38,735 nucleotides of DNA from Alistipes sp. (GTDB lineage Bacteria; Bacteroidota; Bacteroidia; Bacteroidales; Rikenellaceae): contig JAFXLG010000037.1 of assembly GCA_017531305.1 (NCBI GenBank), positions 1 through 38,735 of the forward strand, written 5' to 3'. The notes beneath the pieces are model-generated. The model worked only from the letters and a program-made list of their open reading frames with translations. It searched no databases and was not told the origin of the DNA. How positions within the stretch are numbered: the stretch's first letter is position 1; every line of letters starts with the position of its first letter. The position numbers and the translations under genes were made by a program. This document shows, one piece after another, positions 15,490 to 23,539 of the stretch.

Positions 15490-17313
15490 TTACTCCTTGT
15501 TTTGTGGTTTTATGCTACAGTCGTAGAGCGACATCAGGCAACGCTTGCAGTCGAACTCCAAACGATATTTTGAATATCCGTGTTCGATGTGTAGCTCTCC
15601 TTTGAGTCGAGGGTTCTCTTTCAGACACTCGCCAATCTCTCGGCGGATGCAATATGAAGATACCATAACTCTTTCACCGTGGGTGGGCAAGCATTCTAAA
15701 GCCTTCTCAATCTCTTCAACGCCATGCTTACGATAGAACTTTTCAGCCATAGCGTTAGTCACATTTTCATAACGCGTAACACGCCTTGATGGGTATCGGG
15801 CTGAGCCGTCATCTTTAATTATGTTGTGAGGCAATGTTCTATTTACTCGCTTGAGTCTTAGCTCCTCCAAAGCTTTGCGGCGTAACTCAGAGATAAGCGA
15901 AGCAGGAGCAAAAAACTCACCTCCTAAGATATCTATTTTGCGCATGCTGAATATCGTGCCACCGCATTTGGCGATCTGTTTGTGAGCCGTCTGGATCATC
16001 TTCTCTTTGTTGTTGGATTCAGTGAGAGGCTGTAGCTCCGAAAACTGAACTTCTATCCCCTCTTCATCCCTGAGCCAAAGTTCGCATCCATCCTTCGAAA
16101 GCTTTAGACGTGCATCCACATCTAAGATGCGGCGTGTGCGACTACGTTCCAATTGCATGGTGAAGCGGTGGTCGTAGTTGCGGAAAATTTTTGCTCCTGC
16201 TTCGATTCCGTCCATGCGGTTGGGGATTATCCACTCGCCCTCGATGGCATTGATATTACTGCCCGTCATGTGATTGGACGTTATGGCGCAAATGCCATCT
16301 GCCGTAGAGATATCTGCTTTGCGGTCCAAAACAAACCCTTTGCGGGAAGTGCTTTTTACAACTCCTATGAACTCGCCAATGGCTTTTGGTGTGTCGAATG
16401 ATGCCACATCAGCCTTGCGACCGTGCAACATATACTCCGATCCTCCTCTTGTAAAGCTTTTGGCTGGGTCGGGGGTAAAATCTATTATCGAGCGACCTGC
16501 GGATTGACGTTTCAGATCATCGCGGCGTGCTATGATTTGATCCAGCAGGGTGCGATAGTGGCTTACTATGTTTTGGATATAGCCATTATCCTTTAGTCGT
16601 CCTTCGATCTTGAAGGATGTGATGCCTGCATCGATCAACTCCTCAAGGCTTCTCGATAGATCCAGATCTTTGACCGATAGCAAATGCTTGCCCTGCATGA
16701 TAAGTCGCCCGTTGCTGTCCCTCAGATCATAGGGCAGACGGCAAGGCTGAGAACACTCTCCGCGATTACCGCTACGGGAAGATGTGGAGCGAGAGAGGAA
16801 GCAACGTCCGCTATGTCCCACACAAATCGCTCCATGTATGAAACACTCCAATTCGGCGGTAGTGGCTTGACGTGTGGCTCGTATCTCATCTAATGATAGG
16901 GCGCGTTCCAGAATGATGCGTGAGAATCCGCACTCCTCCAGAAATTTTGCCCCCTCTGGCGTTGTGTTACCCACCTGCGTAGAGGCGTGAAGCTCTACAT
17001 CGAGCCCCATCTCTCTGAGTGCCATATCTTGTACTATGAGGGCATCTATGCCCGCATCGATTAACTCCTGAGCCTGAGCTTTGGCTTGAGATAGCTCATT
17101 GTCATAAAGCACCGTATTCATCGTAGAGTGGACTCTGACTCCATATTGATGAGCATACTCCACAGCGCGTGCAATCTCCTCGATGGAGTTTGCAGCTCCT
17201 CGGCGAGCTCCGAAACGAGCTGCGCCCATGTATATGGCATCTGCTCCGTGATCTATGGCAGCTTTGGCTGCTTCGAAGTTTTTTGCAGGAGCGAGTAACT
17301 CGATATAACGCAT
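15490..17313 (-). CDS. U32 family protein, RlhA-like (probable 23S rRNA hydroxylation factor)
   Basis: This 607-residue protein shows the peptidase U32 domain: ELLAPAKNFEAAKAAIDHGADAIYMG at the N terminus, ELHASTQ (107-113) and the signature ECFIHGAICVGHSGRCFLS (156-174). Cysteines C164, C171, C187 and C191 can hold an iron-sulfur cluster. A long second half (DUF3656-like) makes it resemble RlhA (653 residues in E. coli), which hydroxylates C2501 of 23S rRNA using prephenate, more than the shorter TrhP. It heads a minus-strand operon of four genes. A -7 box (17342-17335) lies just upstream. A true peptidase activity is unlikely. Confidence 0.82.
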   Translation of the reverse strand: MRYIELLAPAKNFEAAKAAIDHGADAIYMGAARFGARRGAANSIEEIARAVEYAHQYGVRVHSTMNTVLYDNELSQAKAQAQELIDAGIDALIVQDMALREMGLDVELHASTQVGNTTPEGAKFLEECGFSRIILERALSLDEIRATRQATTAELECFIHGAICVGHSGRCFLSRSTSSRSGNRGECSQPCRLPYDLRDSNGRLIMQGKHLLSVKDLDLSRSLEELIDAGITSFKIEGRLKDNGYIQNIVSHYRTLLDQIIARRDDLKRQSAGRSIIDFTPDPAKSFTRGGSEYMLHGRKADVASFDTPKAIGEFIGVVKSTSRKGFVLDRKADISTADGICAITSNHMTGSNINAIEGEWIIPNRMDGIEAGAKIFRNYDHRFTMQLERSRTRRILDVDARLKLSKDGCELWLRDEEGIEVQFSELQPLTESNNKEKMIQTAHKQIAKCGGTIFSMRKIDILGGEFFAPASLISELRRKALEELRLKRVNRTLPHNIIKDDGSARYPSRRVTRYENVTNAMAEKFYRKHGVEEIEKALECLPTHGERVMVSSYCIRREIGECLKENPRLKGELHIEHGYSKYRLEFDCKRCLMSLYDCSIKPQNKE

Positions 17314-17334
17314 GAGTGCTTAGTTTTTCTTTTG

Positions 17335-17342
17335 CAAAATTA
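17335..17342 (-). promoter_or_regulatory. -7 box of the U32 operon
   Basis: TAATTTTG on the minus strand matches TAnnTTTG, 21 bases before the start codon. No clear -33 element. Confidence 0.45.
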
Positions 17343-17447
17343 GTAAAGAAACAGCAAAAACTCTCGTTTAGGGCAATATTTTATCTTTTCATTACCTTAT
17401 ATTAGAAAAAAAGCCACCCGTAAGAGGATAACGAATAGAGTTTTTTT

Positions 17448-17455
17448 ATACCTTT
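17448..17455 (+). promoter_or_regulatory. -7 box of serS
   Basis: TACCTTTG fits TAnnTTTG exactly and lies 34 bases before the serS ATG. A TTG start at 17454 would overlap this box, another reason to reject the longer reading frame. Confidence 0.55.
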
Positions 17456-17489
17456 GCACTTTAGTAAAACATTTTTAAACGAAAATTTT

Positions 17490-18761
17490 ATGTTGACACT
17501 CAAGCAACTGAGAGATGATAAGCAGTTGGCTATCGCCCGTTTGGCAAAGAAGGGCGTAGATGCTGCTCCTATAATTGAGAAGATCGAAGAGCTGGATGAC
17601 AAGCGTAAGGCTATTCAGGCAGAGCTTGATAACTGCCTTGCCGAGCAGAATAAGGCTGCCAAGCAGATTGGTGCCTTGATGGGTCAGGGCAAGAAGGAGG
17701 AGGCTGAGGAGATGAAGCGTTTTGTGGCTTCGCTCAAGGCTCGTTCTGCTGAGCTGTCGATTGAGCATCAGGCTGCAAACAATGAGTTGCAGGCTCAGAT
17801 CGTGCTTTTGCCAAACTTCCCTGCCGAGATCGTACCTGAGGGTAAGAGCGCAGAGGATAACGTAGTGGTTAAGTTGGAGGAGAATTATAGCCAGATGCCA
17901 GAAAAACCACTTCCACATTGGGAGTTGGCTGCCAAGTACGATATTATTGACTTCGATTTGGGTGTAAAGCTTACAGGTGCAGGTTTCCCTGTCTATAAGG
18001 GCAAGGGTGCGCGTTTGCAGCGTGCGTTGATCAACTACTTCCTCGATTGCAATACCGCAGCAGGTTATCAGGAGGTTGAGCCACCTGTACTCGTTAATGA
18101 GGCTTCAGGTTTCGGAACAGGTCAGTTGCCAGACAAGGAGGGTCAGATGTATCACGCTACAGCCGACAACTTCTATTTGGTTCCTACTGCTGAAGTGCCT
18201 GTGACCAATATCTTCCGTGATGTGATTTTGGATGAGAAGGATTTCCCTGTCAAGATGACTGCATATACTCCATGTTTCCGCCGCGAGGCAGGCTCATATG
18301 GTAAGGATGTAAGAGGTCTTAACCGTCTGCACCAGTTCGATAAGGTAGAGATCGTGCAGGTAGCTCACCCTGATCACTCCTATGAGGCGTTGGATGGCAT
18401 GGTTGCTCATGTGGAGTCTATCGTTAAGTCGCTCGGTTTGCCATATCGAATTTTGCGTCTTTGTGGCGGCGATATGTCATTCACATCGGCTCTTACATAC
18501 GACTTTGAGGTATATTCTCAGGCTCAGGAGCGTTGGTTGGAGGTATCTTCAGTATCTAACTTCGAGTCGTTCCAGGCAAATCGCTTGAAGTTGCGTTACC
18601 GTGGCTCAGACAAGAAGACTCAGTTGGCACACACCTTGAATGGCTCTTCATTGGCTTTGCCTCGTATCGTAGCAGCACTTTTGGAGAATAATCAGACCGA
18701 GGAGGGTATCCGCATTCCAGAGGTACTTATCCCTTATACAGGTTTTGATATTATCAAATAA
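17490..18761 (+). CDS. serS: Seryl-tRNA synthetase
   Basis: This 423-residue class II synthetase charges tRNA-Ser and tRNA-Sec. It starts MLTLKQLRDD, with the N-terminal long coiled-coil arm that grips the tRNA extra arm (residues about 25-110). Motif 2 is seen in CFRREAGSYGKDVRGLNRLHQF, and motif 3 in LNGSSLALPRIVAALLENNQ at the C terminus. Length matches the family. The ATG at 17490 is chosen over an in-frame TTG at 17454 because that one lies in the promoter and adds unrelated residues. The promoter of the next gene, a ferredoxin, overlaps its last codons. Confidence 0.97.
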   Translation: MLTLKQLRDDKQLAIARLAKKGVDAAPIIEKIEELDDKRKAIQAELDNCLAEQNKAAKQIGALMGQGKKEEAEEMKRFVASLKARSAELSIEHQAANNELQAQIVLLPNFPAEIVPEGKSAEDNVVVKLEENYSQMPEKPLPHWELAAKYDIIDFDLGVKLTGAGFPVYKGKGARLQRALINYFLDCNTAAGYQEVEPPVLVNEASGFGTGQLPDKEGQMYHATADNFYLVPTAEVPVTNIFRDVILDEKDFPVKMTAYTPCFRREAGSYGKDVRGLNRLHQFDKVEIVQVAHPDHSYEALDGMVAHVESIVKSLGLPYRILRLCGGDMSFTSALTYDFEVYSQAQERWLEVSSVSNFESFQANRLKLRYRGSDKKTQLAHTLNGSSLALPRIVAALLENNQTEEGIRIPEVLIPYTGFDIIK

Positions 18762-18774
18762 AGTATTATATTTG
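18744..18774 (+). promoter_or_regulatory. Promoter of the ferredoxin gene, overlapping the 3' end of serS
   Basis: TTTG (18744-18747), 19 bases, then TATATTTG (18767-18774) is a full Bacteroidota promoter. The -33 box lies in the last serS codons. It drives the small ferredoxin 42 bases downstream. Confidence 0.7.
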
Positions 18775-18815
18775 CGTTAGACAAACTTTATTAACTAACA
18801 TAAAACAGAAAAATT

Positions 18816-18983
18816 ATGGCTTACAAAATTTCAGATGCATGCGTAGCATGTGGTACTTGTATCGATGAGTGTCCTGTTGAGGCTATCTCTGCAGGTGATA
18901 TCTATGTAATTGATCCAGATAAGTGTATCGATTGCGGAACTTGCGCTGGCGTATGTCCAAGCGAGGCTATTTCTGCAGAGTAA
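18816..18983 (+). CDS. 2[4Fe-4S] ferredoxin
   Basis: This 55-residue clostridial-type ferredoxin has two complete cysteine motifs: C9, C12, C15, C19 (CVACGTCIDECP) and C37, C40, C43, C47 (CIDCGTCAGVCP). It is a soluble low-potential electron carrier for reactions such as pyruvate:ferredoxin oxidoreductase, Rnf or hydrogenase in anaerobes. It has its own strong promoter and a strong terminator (19005-19038), so it is a free-standing high-expression unit. No redox partner is adjacent. The nearest possible partner, the hydrogenase-related operon further right, appears to have lost most of its redox centres. Confidence 0.96.
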   Translation: MAYKISDACVACGTCIDECPVEAISAGDIYVIDPDKCIDCGTCAGVCPSEAISAE

Positions 18984-19004
18984 CTCGGTTAGAAAATAGA
19001 GAAC

Positions 19005-19038
19005 AAGAGCCTTGGTTCATCCGAACCAAGGCTCTTTT
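19005..19038 (+). terminator. Terminator of the ferredoxin gene
   Basis: A 14-bp perfect stem aagagccttggttc (19005-19018) / gaaccaaggctctt (19023-19036) with a 4-base loop ends in TTTT. Confidence 0.9.
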
Positions 19039-19076
19039 GTCTGCTAACTTTAACTTACATGAACGTCCTTTTATAT

Positions 19077-19658
19077 CTACTCCTCTGTCTTCTCTACGGT
19101 CTCTTTGTTGCTCTTTTCAGCCTCATTTTTTAGCTCAGGCTTAGGCTCATTACCCTTCATCATGCGGCGTGGCTGCATCATTGGTTTGCCGTCCTTTAGC
19201 TCAGGGTGCCCAAATGGCTGATTACCCTTTGCGAAGTTTCCCATCTTATGCATCTGCCATGGTGCCATTTGATTACATGGGCGCATCATAAATCCTTTCT
19301 GATTGTGGCGGAAATTCTGGCGGTGCATTGCAGGACGCTTCTGGTTCTTCTCATAACGCTCCCACTGAGCATCGTTCAAGATACCCTTCATATCCTTCGA
19401 CATCTGCTCTCGTTCCGCTATAATCTCCTTGCGGCGTGCCTCGTTCTGCTTAGCCTGCTTTAGACAAAGCTTATATACCTTGTCATATTGATCTTCACCC
19501 AAAAGGTACTGCTCACGCATACGGTCTGCATTACGTTTTGCGATCTGCTCTACGGTTGGAGCTTGCTTCTCAGGAAGCTTCTGCTCCTCTGCCTGCTGAG
19601 CAAAAATAGATGTGCTAAGGAATAACGATACGAGCGAAATAATAACTGTCTTTTTCAT
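19077..19658 (-). CDS. DUF4890-like periplasmic protein, Met/His/Lys-rich
   Basis: This 193-residue protein begins with a signal peptide (MKKTVIISLVSLFLS...FAQ). A helical part follows (about residues 35-110) with a Spy/LTXXQ-like rhythm: IAKRNADRMREQYLLGEDQYDK, then ILNDAQWERYEKNQ. The second half is low-complexity and rich in Met, His, Asn and Lys (for example MHRQNFRHNQKGFMM). The layout resembles DUF4890 and the Spy/CpxP stress chaperone group, but the match is by pattern only. The Met/His-rich half could bind metal. It stands alone on the minus strand with a -7 box at 19719-19712. Confidence 0.65.
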   Translation of the reverse strand: MKKTVIISLVSLFLSTSIFAQQAEEQKLPEKQAPTVEQIAKRNADRMREQYLLGEDQYDKVYKLCLKQAKQNEARRKEIIAEREQMSKDMKGILNDAQWERYEKNQKRPAMHRQNFRHNQKGFMMRPCNQMAPWQMHKMGNFAKGNQPFGHPELKDGKPMMQPRRMMKGNEPKPELKNEAEKSNKETVEKTEE

Positions 19659-19711
19659 TTTTTTTAGATTTTAATTGTTCGTTATTTTTGTTATGTTTGT
19701 TTTTCTGAGAG

Positions 19712-19719
19712 CAAAATTA
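19712..19719 (-). promoter_or_regulatory. -7 box of the DUF4890-like gene
   Basis: TAATTTTG on the minus strand, 53 bases before the start, fits TAnnTTTG. No convincing -33 element; the T-tract of the upstream terminator lies there. Confidence 0.4.
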
Positions 19720-19730
19720 CAGAGCAATTA

Positions 19731-19768
19731 AAAAAAATGTTCCGCCTTCGGGGCGAAACATCTTTTTT
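19731..19768 (-). terminator. Terminator ending the hydrogenase-related/alsT operon
   Basis: Stem 19737-19746 / 19752-19761 (10 pairs including one G-U) with a 5-base loop; on the minus strand it is followed by a run of Ts. A T-run on the other side makes it potentially bidirectional. Confidence 0.8.
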
Positions 19769-19837
19769 GGTAGTTGAAATGACTTGTGCGAGGTCTGAAT
19801 CGCATGCAAAATAGCCGATATATTGCGCTCTACCAAC
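19767..19837 (-). other. tRNA-like relic or structured 3' element
   Basis: On the minus strand GTTGGTAGAGCGC (19837-19825) copies the D-arm of many tRNAs. It is followed by a possible anticodon-like arm and a 5-bp T-arm-like hairpin (tgcga 19787-19791 / tcgca 19800-19804), and closes with CTACCAA. TTGGTAG and CTACCAA can pair (19836-19830 with 19773-19767). The acceptor stem is not canonical, so this is not a working tRNA. The alsT stop codon lies inside the D-arm-like piece. Confidence 0.4.
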
Positions 19838-21233
19838 ACTCTATGGAGTCATCATTGGCGAACTCCTTTACATCCGATTTCTTGAAAACAGGATCTTTGC
19901 CTTTGCCTAATTGTGAGCGATAATCCTTAAGCAGAAGCATAACTTTACCTCCGAGCATTGTTATGGCGACAAGGTTGCAGAGCGTCATCAACCCCATAGT
20001 GATATCTGCCATGCTCCACACCATCTTAAGGCTCATCATGGCACCAGCCATAACCATTGCCCCGACCAAAATGCGGTATATGGTAAGCGTTAGGCGTGAT
20101 TTGGTGATGAATCTGATGTTAGCCTCACCGTAGTAATAATTACCGATAATGGATGAATATGCGAAGAATAAAATTGCTATGGCAATAAATATACGTCCCG
20201 ATGCTCCTATGTGCAACGTCAGAGCCTCCTGAGTAAGGCGTACTCCGTCTGCTTCGTCAAGCCCCACGCCGCTTATGAGGATTATAAATGCAGTACAACT
20301 GCAAATCAGCAGAGTGTCAGTAAATACTCCTAATGTTTGTATAAGTCCCTGCTTTATGGGGTGCGATGTCGAGGCTGTCGCTGCTGCGTTGGGGGCAGAG
20401 CCCATTCCCGCCTCGTTGCTGAACAGACCTCGTTTTATACCTTGCATTACGGCTGCACCCATACCTCCAGCCACGACCTTATCTATACCCAAAGCATTTT
20501 CGAAGATCAGATCTATAATCTGAGGCAGGTGCGAGATGTTTAACGCAACTATGACCAATGCCAAAGCTATATATCCCAACGCCATGATTGGTACAATTAT
20601 CGAGCTGAACTTGGCGATTCGTTGTATGCCACCGAAGATAATGAGCAGCGTGGCGATGGTTATAATTATGCCAAATTCCATGTGCCCGATCCCAACGGCG
20701 TTATTTACCGCTTCGCATATAGTGTTGCTCTGTACGGTATTGAACGCAAAGCCGAATGTGAGGATCGTAAGCACACTCATCATTATCGCCATAGGCTTAT
20801 TCCTCAGTCCATACATTATATAATATGCAGGACCGCCAATGTATGAGTCTGCCGAATGACGTTTATATAACTGCGCCAATGTGCTCTCCACAAAGGCGTT
20901 GGCTGCACCAATAAGAGCTATCACCCACATCCAGAATACCGCCCCCGGACCACCAATGGTAATTGCTGTTGCTACTCCTGCCAAGTTTCCTGTGCCCACT
21001 CGGCTGGCAAGCGATACGGCGAATGCCTGAAAAGGCGAGATGTGGCGTTTGCTTTGATTGTGATTCTTCTCTGCAGAGTTGGTCAGTTGGCGAACCATCT
21101 CTCGGAGCATAGTAAACTGCACAAAGCGGCTGCGAATGGTAAAGTAGAGGGCGCAACCTATCAGTGATGCAATCATCACATAGCCCCATAGGATGTTATT
21201 CGTTGAGTCGATTATTTGTTGCAGTTGTTCCAT
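19830..21233 (-). CDS. Amino acid:sodium symporter, AlsT/AGCS family
   Basis: This 467-residue inner-membrane protein has about eleven hydrophobic segments and the AGCS blocks: RVGTGNLAGVATAITIGGPGAVFWMW near residue 80, then GAANAFVESTLAQLYK and FSNEAGMGSAPNAAATA near residue 270. The family imports alanine, glycine or glutamine with Na+. It starts 10 bases after the stop of the hydrogenase-related small subunit, with no terminator between, so it is very probably the last gene of that operon. The pairing could join a Na+ or H+ pump and a Na+-driven importer (inference). The last residues (SIECW) are encoded within a tRNA-like relic. Confidence 0.92.
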   Translation of the reverse strand: MEQLQQIIDSTNNILWGYVMIASLIGCALYFTIRSRFVQFTMLREMVRQLTNSAEKNHNQSKRHISPFQAFAVSLASRVGTGNLAGVATAITIGGPGAVFWMWVIALIGAANAFVESTLAQLYKRHSADSYIGGPAYYIMYGLRNKPMAIMMSVLTILTFGFAFNTVQSNTICEAVNNAVGIGHMEFGIIITIATLLIIFGGIQRIAKFSSIIVPIMALGYIALALVIVALNISHLPQIIDLIFENALGIDKVVAGGMGAAVMQGIKRGLFSNEAGMGSAPNAAATASTSHPIKQGLIQTLGVFTDTLLICSCTAFIILISGVGLDEADGVRLTQEALTLHIGASGRIFIAIAILFFAYSSIIGNYYYGEANIRFITKSRLTLTIYRILVGAMVMAGAMMSLKMVWSMADITMGLMTLCNLVAITMLGGKVMLLLKDYRSQLGKGKDPVFKKSDVKEFANDDSIECW

Positions 21234-21243
21234 CTCTTATGTG

Positions 21244-22005
21244 TTATCGTTTTTTTAGACCGATGAGGTTCATCACACCGTCAATAAATGTCATTGGGTG
21301 TGTTGGAGTACCAGGTAACCATAAATCAACATGATACTTTTCTAAGAATGAGCGATCCACAGCCTTGCTCTGGGCGTACAGTCCTCCCGAGATAGCCTCC
21401 GATCCGCATACAATCACAATCTTTGGGTCGGGAATGGCTTTAAAACATATATCCAGCGGCTCAGCCATACTCTTCGAGATAGGTCCTGTGATTACAACTC
21501 CATCGGCATGACGAGGTGATGCTACAAACTCTACGCCATAGCGACCGAAGTCGAAATTTACATTGCCCGTAGCATTAAGCTCCATCTCTACCGAAGCATC
21601 GCCCGCAGCCGACACCTGACGTAGTTTCAGCGCACGACCAAAGAGCTTGGGGATCTCCTTGCGTACGTTCTGCTGATGGAAATCCACAGATTTGGTTTGG
21701 GGAGTAACGATGAGTGCCTCGCGCGAAGTTGAGCCAATTTTGTAATCGTTTGTAAAGCGTATGTTACGTGGCGCACGCAAAGCACACTCGCCACAGAACA
21801 AACAACGTCCCATGTCGAGCGAAAAAGGAACCGTGGTGATTGCCTGAGTAGGGCAGATCTTGGCTGCCGCCTCCACATCGCTCATGTCCGAAGTCTCAGA
21901 GAGTTCTACTCGTCCGCGAAACTCCTCGGTGAGAGTTACATTATTCAGATCGGGTATATATTGCCATCCATGGCTCTTTAGTACCTTTATTTTTGGCAGA
22001 ATCAT
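21244..22005 (-). CDS. Fused HyfH/HyfI-like subunit of a hydrogenase-related (Ehr) complex
   Basis: This 253-residue protein joins a ferredoxin-like domain (about 40-90) and a NuoB/HycG-like small-subunit domain (about 138-250; ASPRHADGVVITGPISKSM, then SGGLY). I chose ATG 22005; a longer frame runs into the upstream gene. The ferredoxin part keeps C51 of motif 1 and C68, C71, C74 of motif 2, one full [4Fe-4S] ligand set. The other set is gone (the fourth motif-2 Cys is A78). The NuoB-like part lacks the proximal-cluster cysteines: the CGGCNGC region reads like NATGNVNFDF, GAC is GSE (E203) and PGC is PGT (T233). Such a subunit cannot bind the usual proximal cluster. Confidence 0.85.
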   Translation of the reverse strand: MILPKIKVLKSHGWQYIPDLNNVTLTEEFRGRVELSETSDMSDVEAAAKICPTQAITTVPFSLDMGRCLFCGECALRAPRNIRFTNDYKIGSTSREALIVTPQTKSVDFHQQNVRKEIPKLFGRALKLRQVSAAGDASVEMELNATGNVNFDFGRYGVEFVASPRHADGVVITGPISKSMAEPLDICFKAIPDPKIVIVCGSEAISGGLYAQSKAVDRSFLEKYHVDLWLPGTPTHPMTFIDGVMNLIGLKKR

Positions 22006-22024
22006 ATTCTTCTTTCTTAGTCTG

Positions 22025-23536
22025 TTATAAATCGTGTCCGCAGTATGAGAGGTTGAAGCTCTTATTGTTGATCGGGAAGTCCGATATGCCTTCGCCTCTG
22101 ACAGCAAGAGCCAACGCAAGCCAATTGTGCAGGCTCGGATCTTTGATCTTGTAGGTCTCGATCTTACCCTCCTTATCGGTTATCGCCACATGGCAAATCT
22201 CGCCACGCCATCCCTCCATCAAAGCTATCGAGATAGACTCCTCTTTCAATGGGGAATCATAATCGGGCAGATGACTCTCGGCGGGAGTGTAATTAGAGAG
22301 TATCTGTTCAATGTAATCAGCCGACTGCAATACCTCGCGGCAACGTACCATCAGGCGGGCCATCACATCTCCCTGACGCTTGATGATGCTCTCGTGTTTT
22401 AGCTCTGTGCCATAAGCTAAATATGGGTGTGATGAACGAATGTCTCGGCTCACTCCGCTTGCGCGTGCCGCCATGCCCACTCCGCCTATACGCTGCATCT
22501 CTTGTTTAGGCACATTTCCGCATTGCTCGTATCGTGCCAAAAGCGATGCTGAGGTCTTGATGTCTTCGCGCACCTCATTGTATCGGCGTTTGATCTGAGC
22601 CACATTCTGACGAATCATCTCGACCTTCTCTTTGGTTAATGGCTTGTTCGTGCCACTTGGACGAATCAAACCCTTGCCGAAGCGGTTGCCACACCACGCC
22701 TGAGTGGTATTGATCGTCATCGTACGCAGAGCCTCGCAAGCCACCTGTCCCAATTGATAGCCTACATCGGTACACAAAGCTCCCGTATCGGCAATATGCA
22801 TCGCCATACGCTCCAATTCAAGTGCTACGGTACGTTCGCGCTCAAGATTTTCATCAGCCTTTTTGCCCGATAGTTTCTCCATCGCCATAGCAAAAGCTAC
22901 TCCGTGCGATACGGCACTATCGCCTGCTATGGATTCCGAGAGTAACATCTGACGCAGGCGGTTATCTGTAGCTGTAAACTCATTCTCCACACCTCGATGC
23001 TGGTATCCGAGTGCAATCTCCAGATGCAATACATTCTCTCCGTTGCAGATGAAGCGGAATGCTCCTGGCTCGATGATACCTGCGTGGATAGGACCTACGT
23101 TCACCTCGTGAAGCGACTCTCCCTCGATAGTGTAGAATGGGTAGTTATCTATTGTAGAGTTACGGTTACGGCGATTGAAGGCAAAGCGTAGAGGCTTATT
23201 CCATGGCATCGAATCAAACTCCACGTTATATAGTTCCGTAATCTCTCTCTCGAATGGATGCAATGCAGGGTGCAGAGCCGTAAGCGAAGGTAATGCAATA
23301 TCTTCGTAATACTCCATCGAGAAGGATGAAATCATAATCTGCGCAGTAGCATCATCCAGAAGAATCAGATAGAATCGCAATTTCTGCTCTTCTGGGCGAG
23401 CGAAGTAGTGGGCAACGTGGTATTGCTCCTGAGTCAAACGCTCTTTCAAATCCTCATACAACGCGGCGTAATCCACCTCGGGGATCTCTCTGAGATGGAT
23501 AGCTTGGTTACGGTTATCTGTAATGTAATATATCAT
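22025..23536 (-). CDS. HycE/HyfG-like large subunit lacking [NiFe] ligands (Ehr type)
   Basis: This 503-residue protein has a NuoC-like N-terminal part (HPFEREITELYNVEF, 93-107) fused to a NuoD/HycE-like part (GYQHRGVE, 177-184; RGEGISDFPI, 480-489). In true group 4 hydrogenases the large subunit has CGIC and DPCxxC. Here the first reads AGDS (204-207) and the last reads NLSYCGHDL at the C terminus, with Ser497 and Gly500 at the expected ligand places and a lone Cys499 between. It therefore cannot hold a NiFe centre and should not be called a hydrogenase. There is no C-terminal peptide to cleave. It lies 3 bases downstream of the HyfF-like gene. Confidence 0.88.
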   Translation of the reverse strand: MIYYITDNRNQAIHLREIPEVDYAALYEDLKERLTQEQYHVAHYFARPEEQKLRFYLILLDDATAQIMISSFSMEYYEDIALPSLTALHPALHPFEREITELYNVEFDSMPWNKPLRFAFNRRNRNSTIDNYPFYTIEGESLHEVNVGPIHAGIIEPGAFRFICNGENVLHLEIALGYQHRGVENEFTATDNRLRQMLLSESIAGDSAVSHGVAFAMAMEKLSGKKADENLERERTVALELERMAMHIADTGALCTDVGYQLGQVACEALRTMTINTTQAWCGNRFGKGLIRPSGTNKPLTKEKVEMIRQNVAQIKRRYNEVREDIKTSASLLARYEQCGNVPKQEMQRIGGVGMAARASGVSRDIRSSHPYLAYGTELKHESIIKRQGDVMARLMVRCREVLQSADYIEQILSNYTPAESHLPDYDSPLKEESISIALMEGWRGEICHVAITDKEGKIETYKIKDPSLHNWLALALAVRGEGISDFPINNKSFNLSYCGHDL

Positions 23537-23539
23537 GAC

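Noticed and set aside
17454-17489. Longer serS starting at TTG
   Set aside because: The TTG lies in the -7 box, and the added residues have no similarity to SerRS N termini.
19767-19837. A working tRNA gene
   Set aside because: The D-arm-like motif is good, but the acceptor stem, anticodon stem and T-loop are not canonical.
22006-22119. 38-residue N-terminal extension of the HyfI-like protein
   Set aside because: It is the frame overlapping the end of the large-subunit gene. The ATG at 22005 fits the spacing and the domain start.
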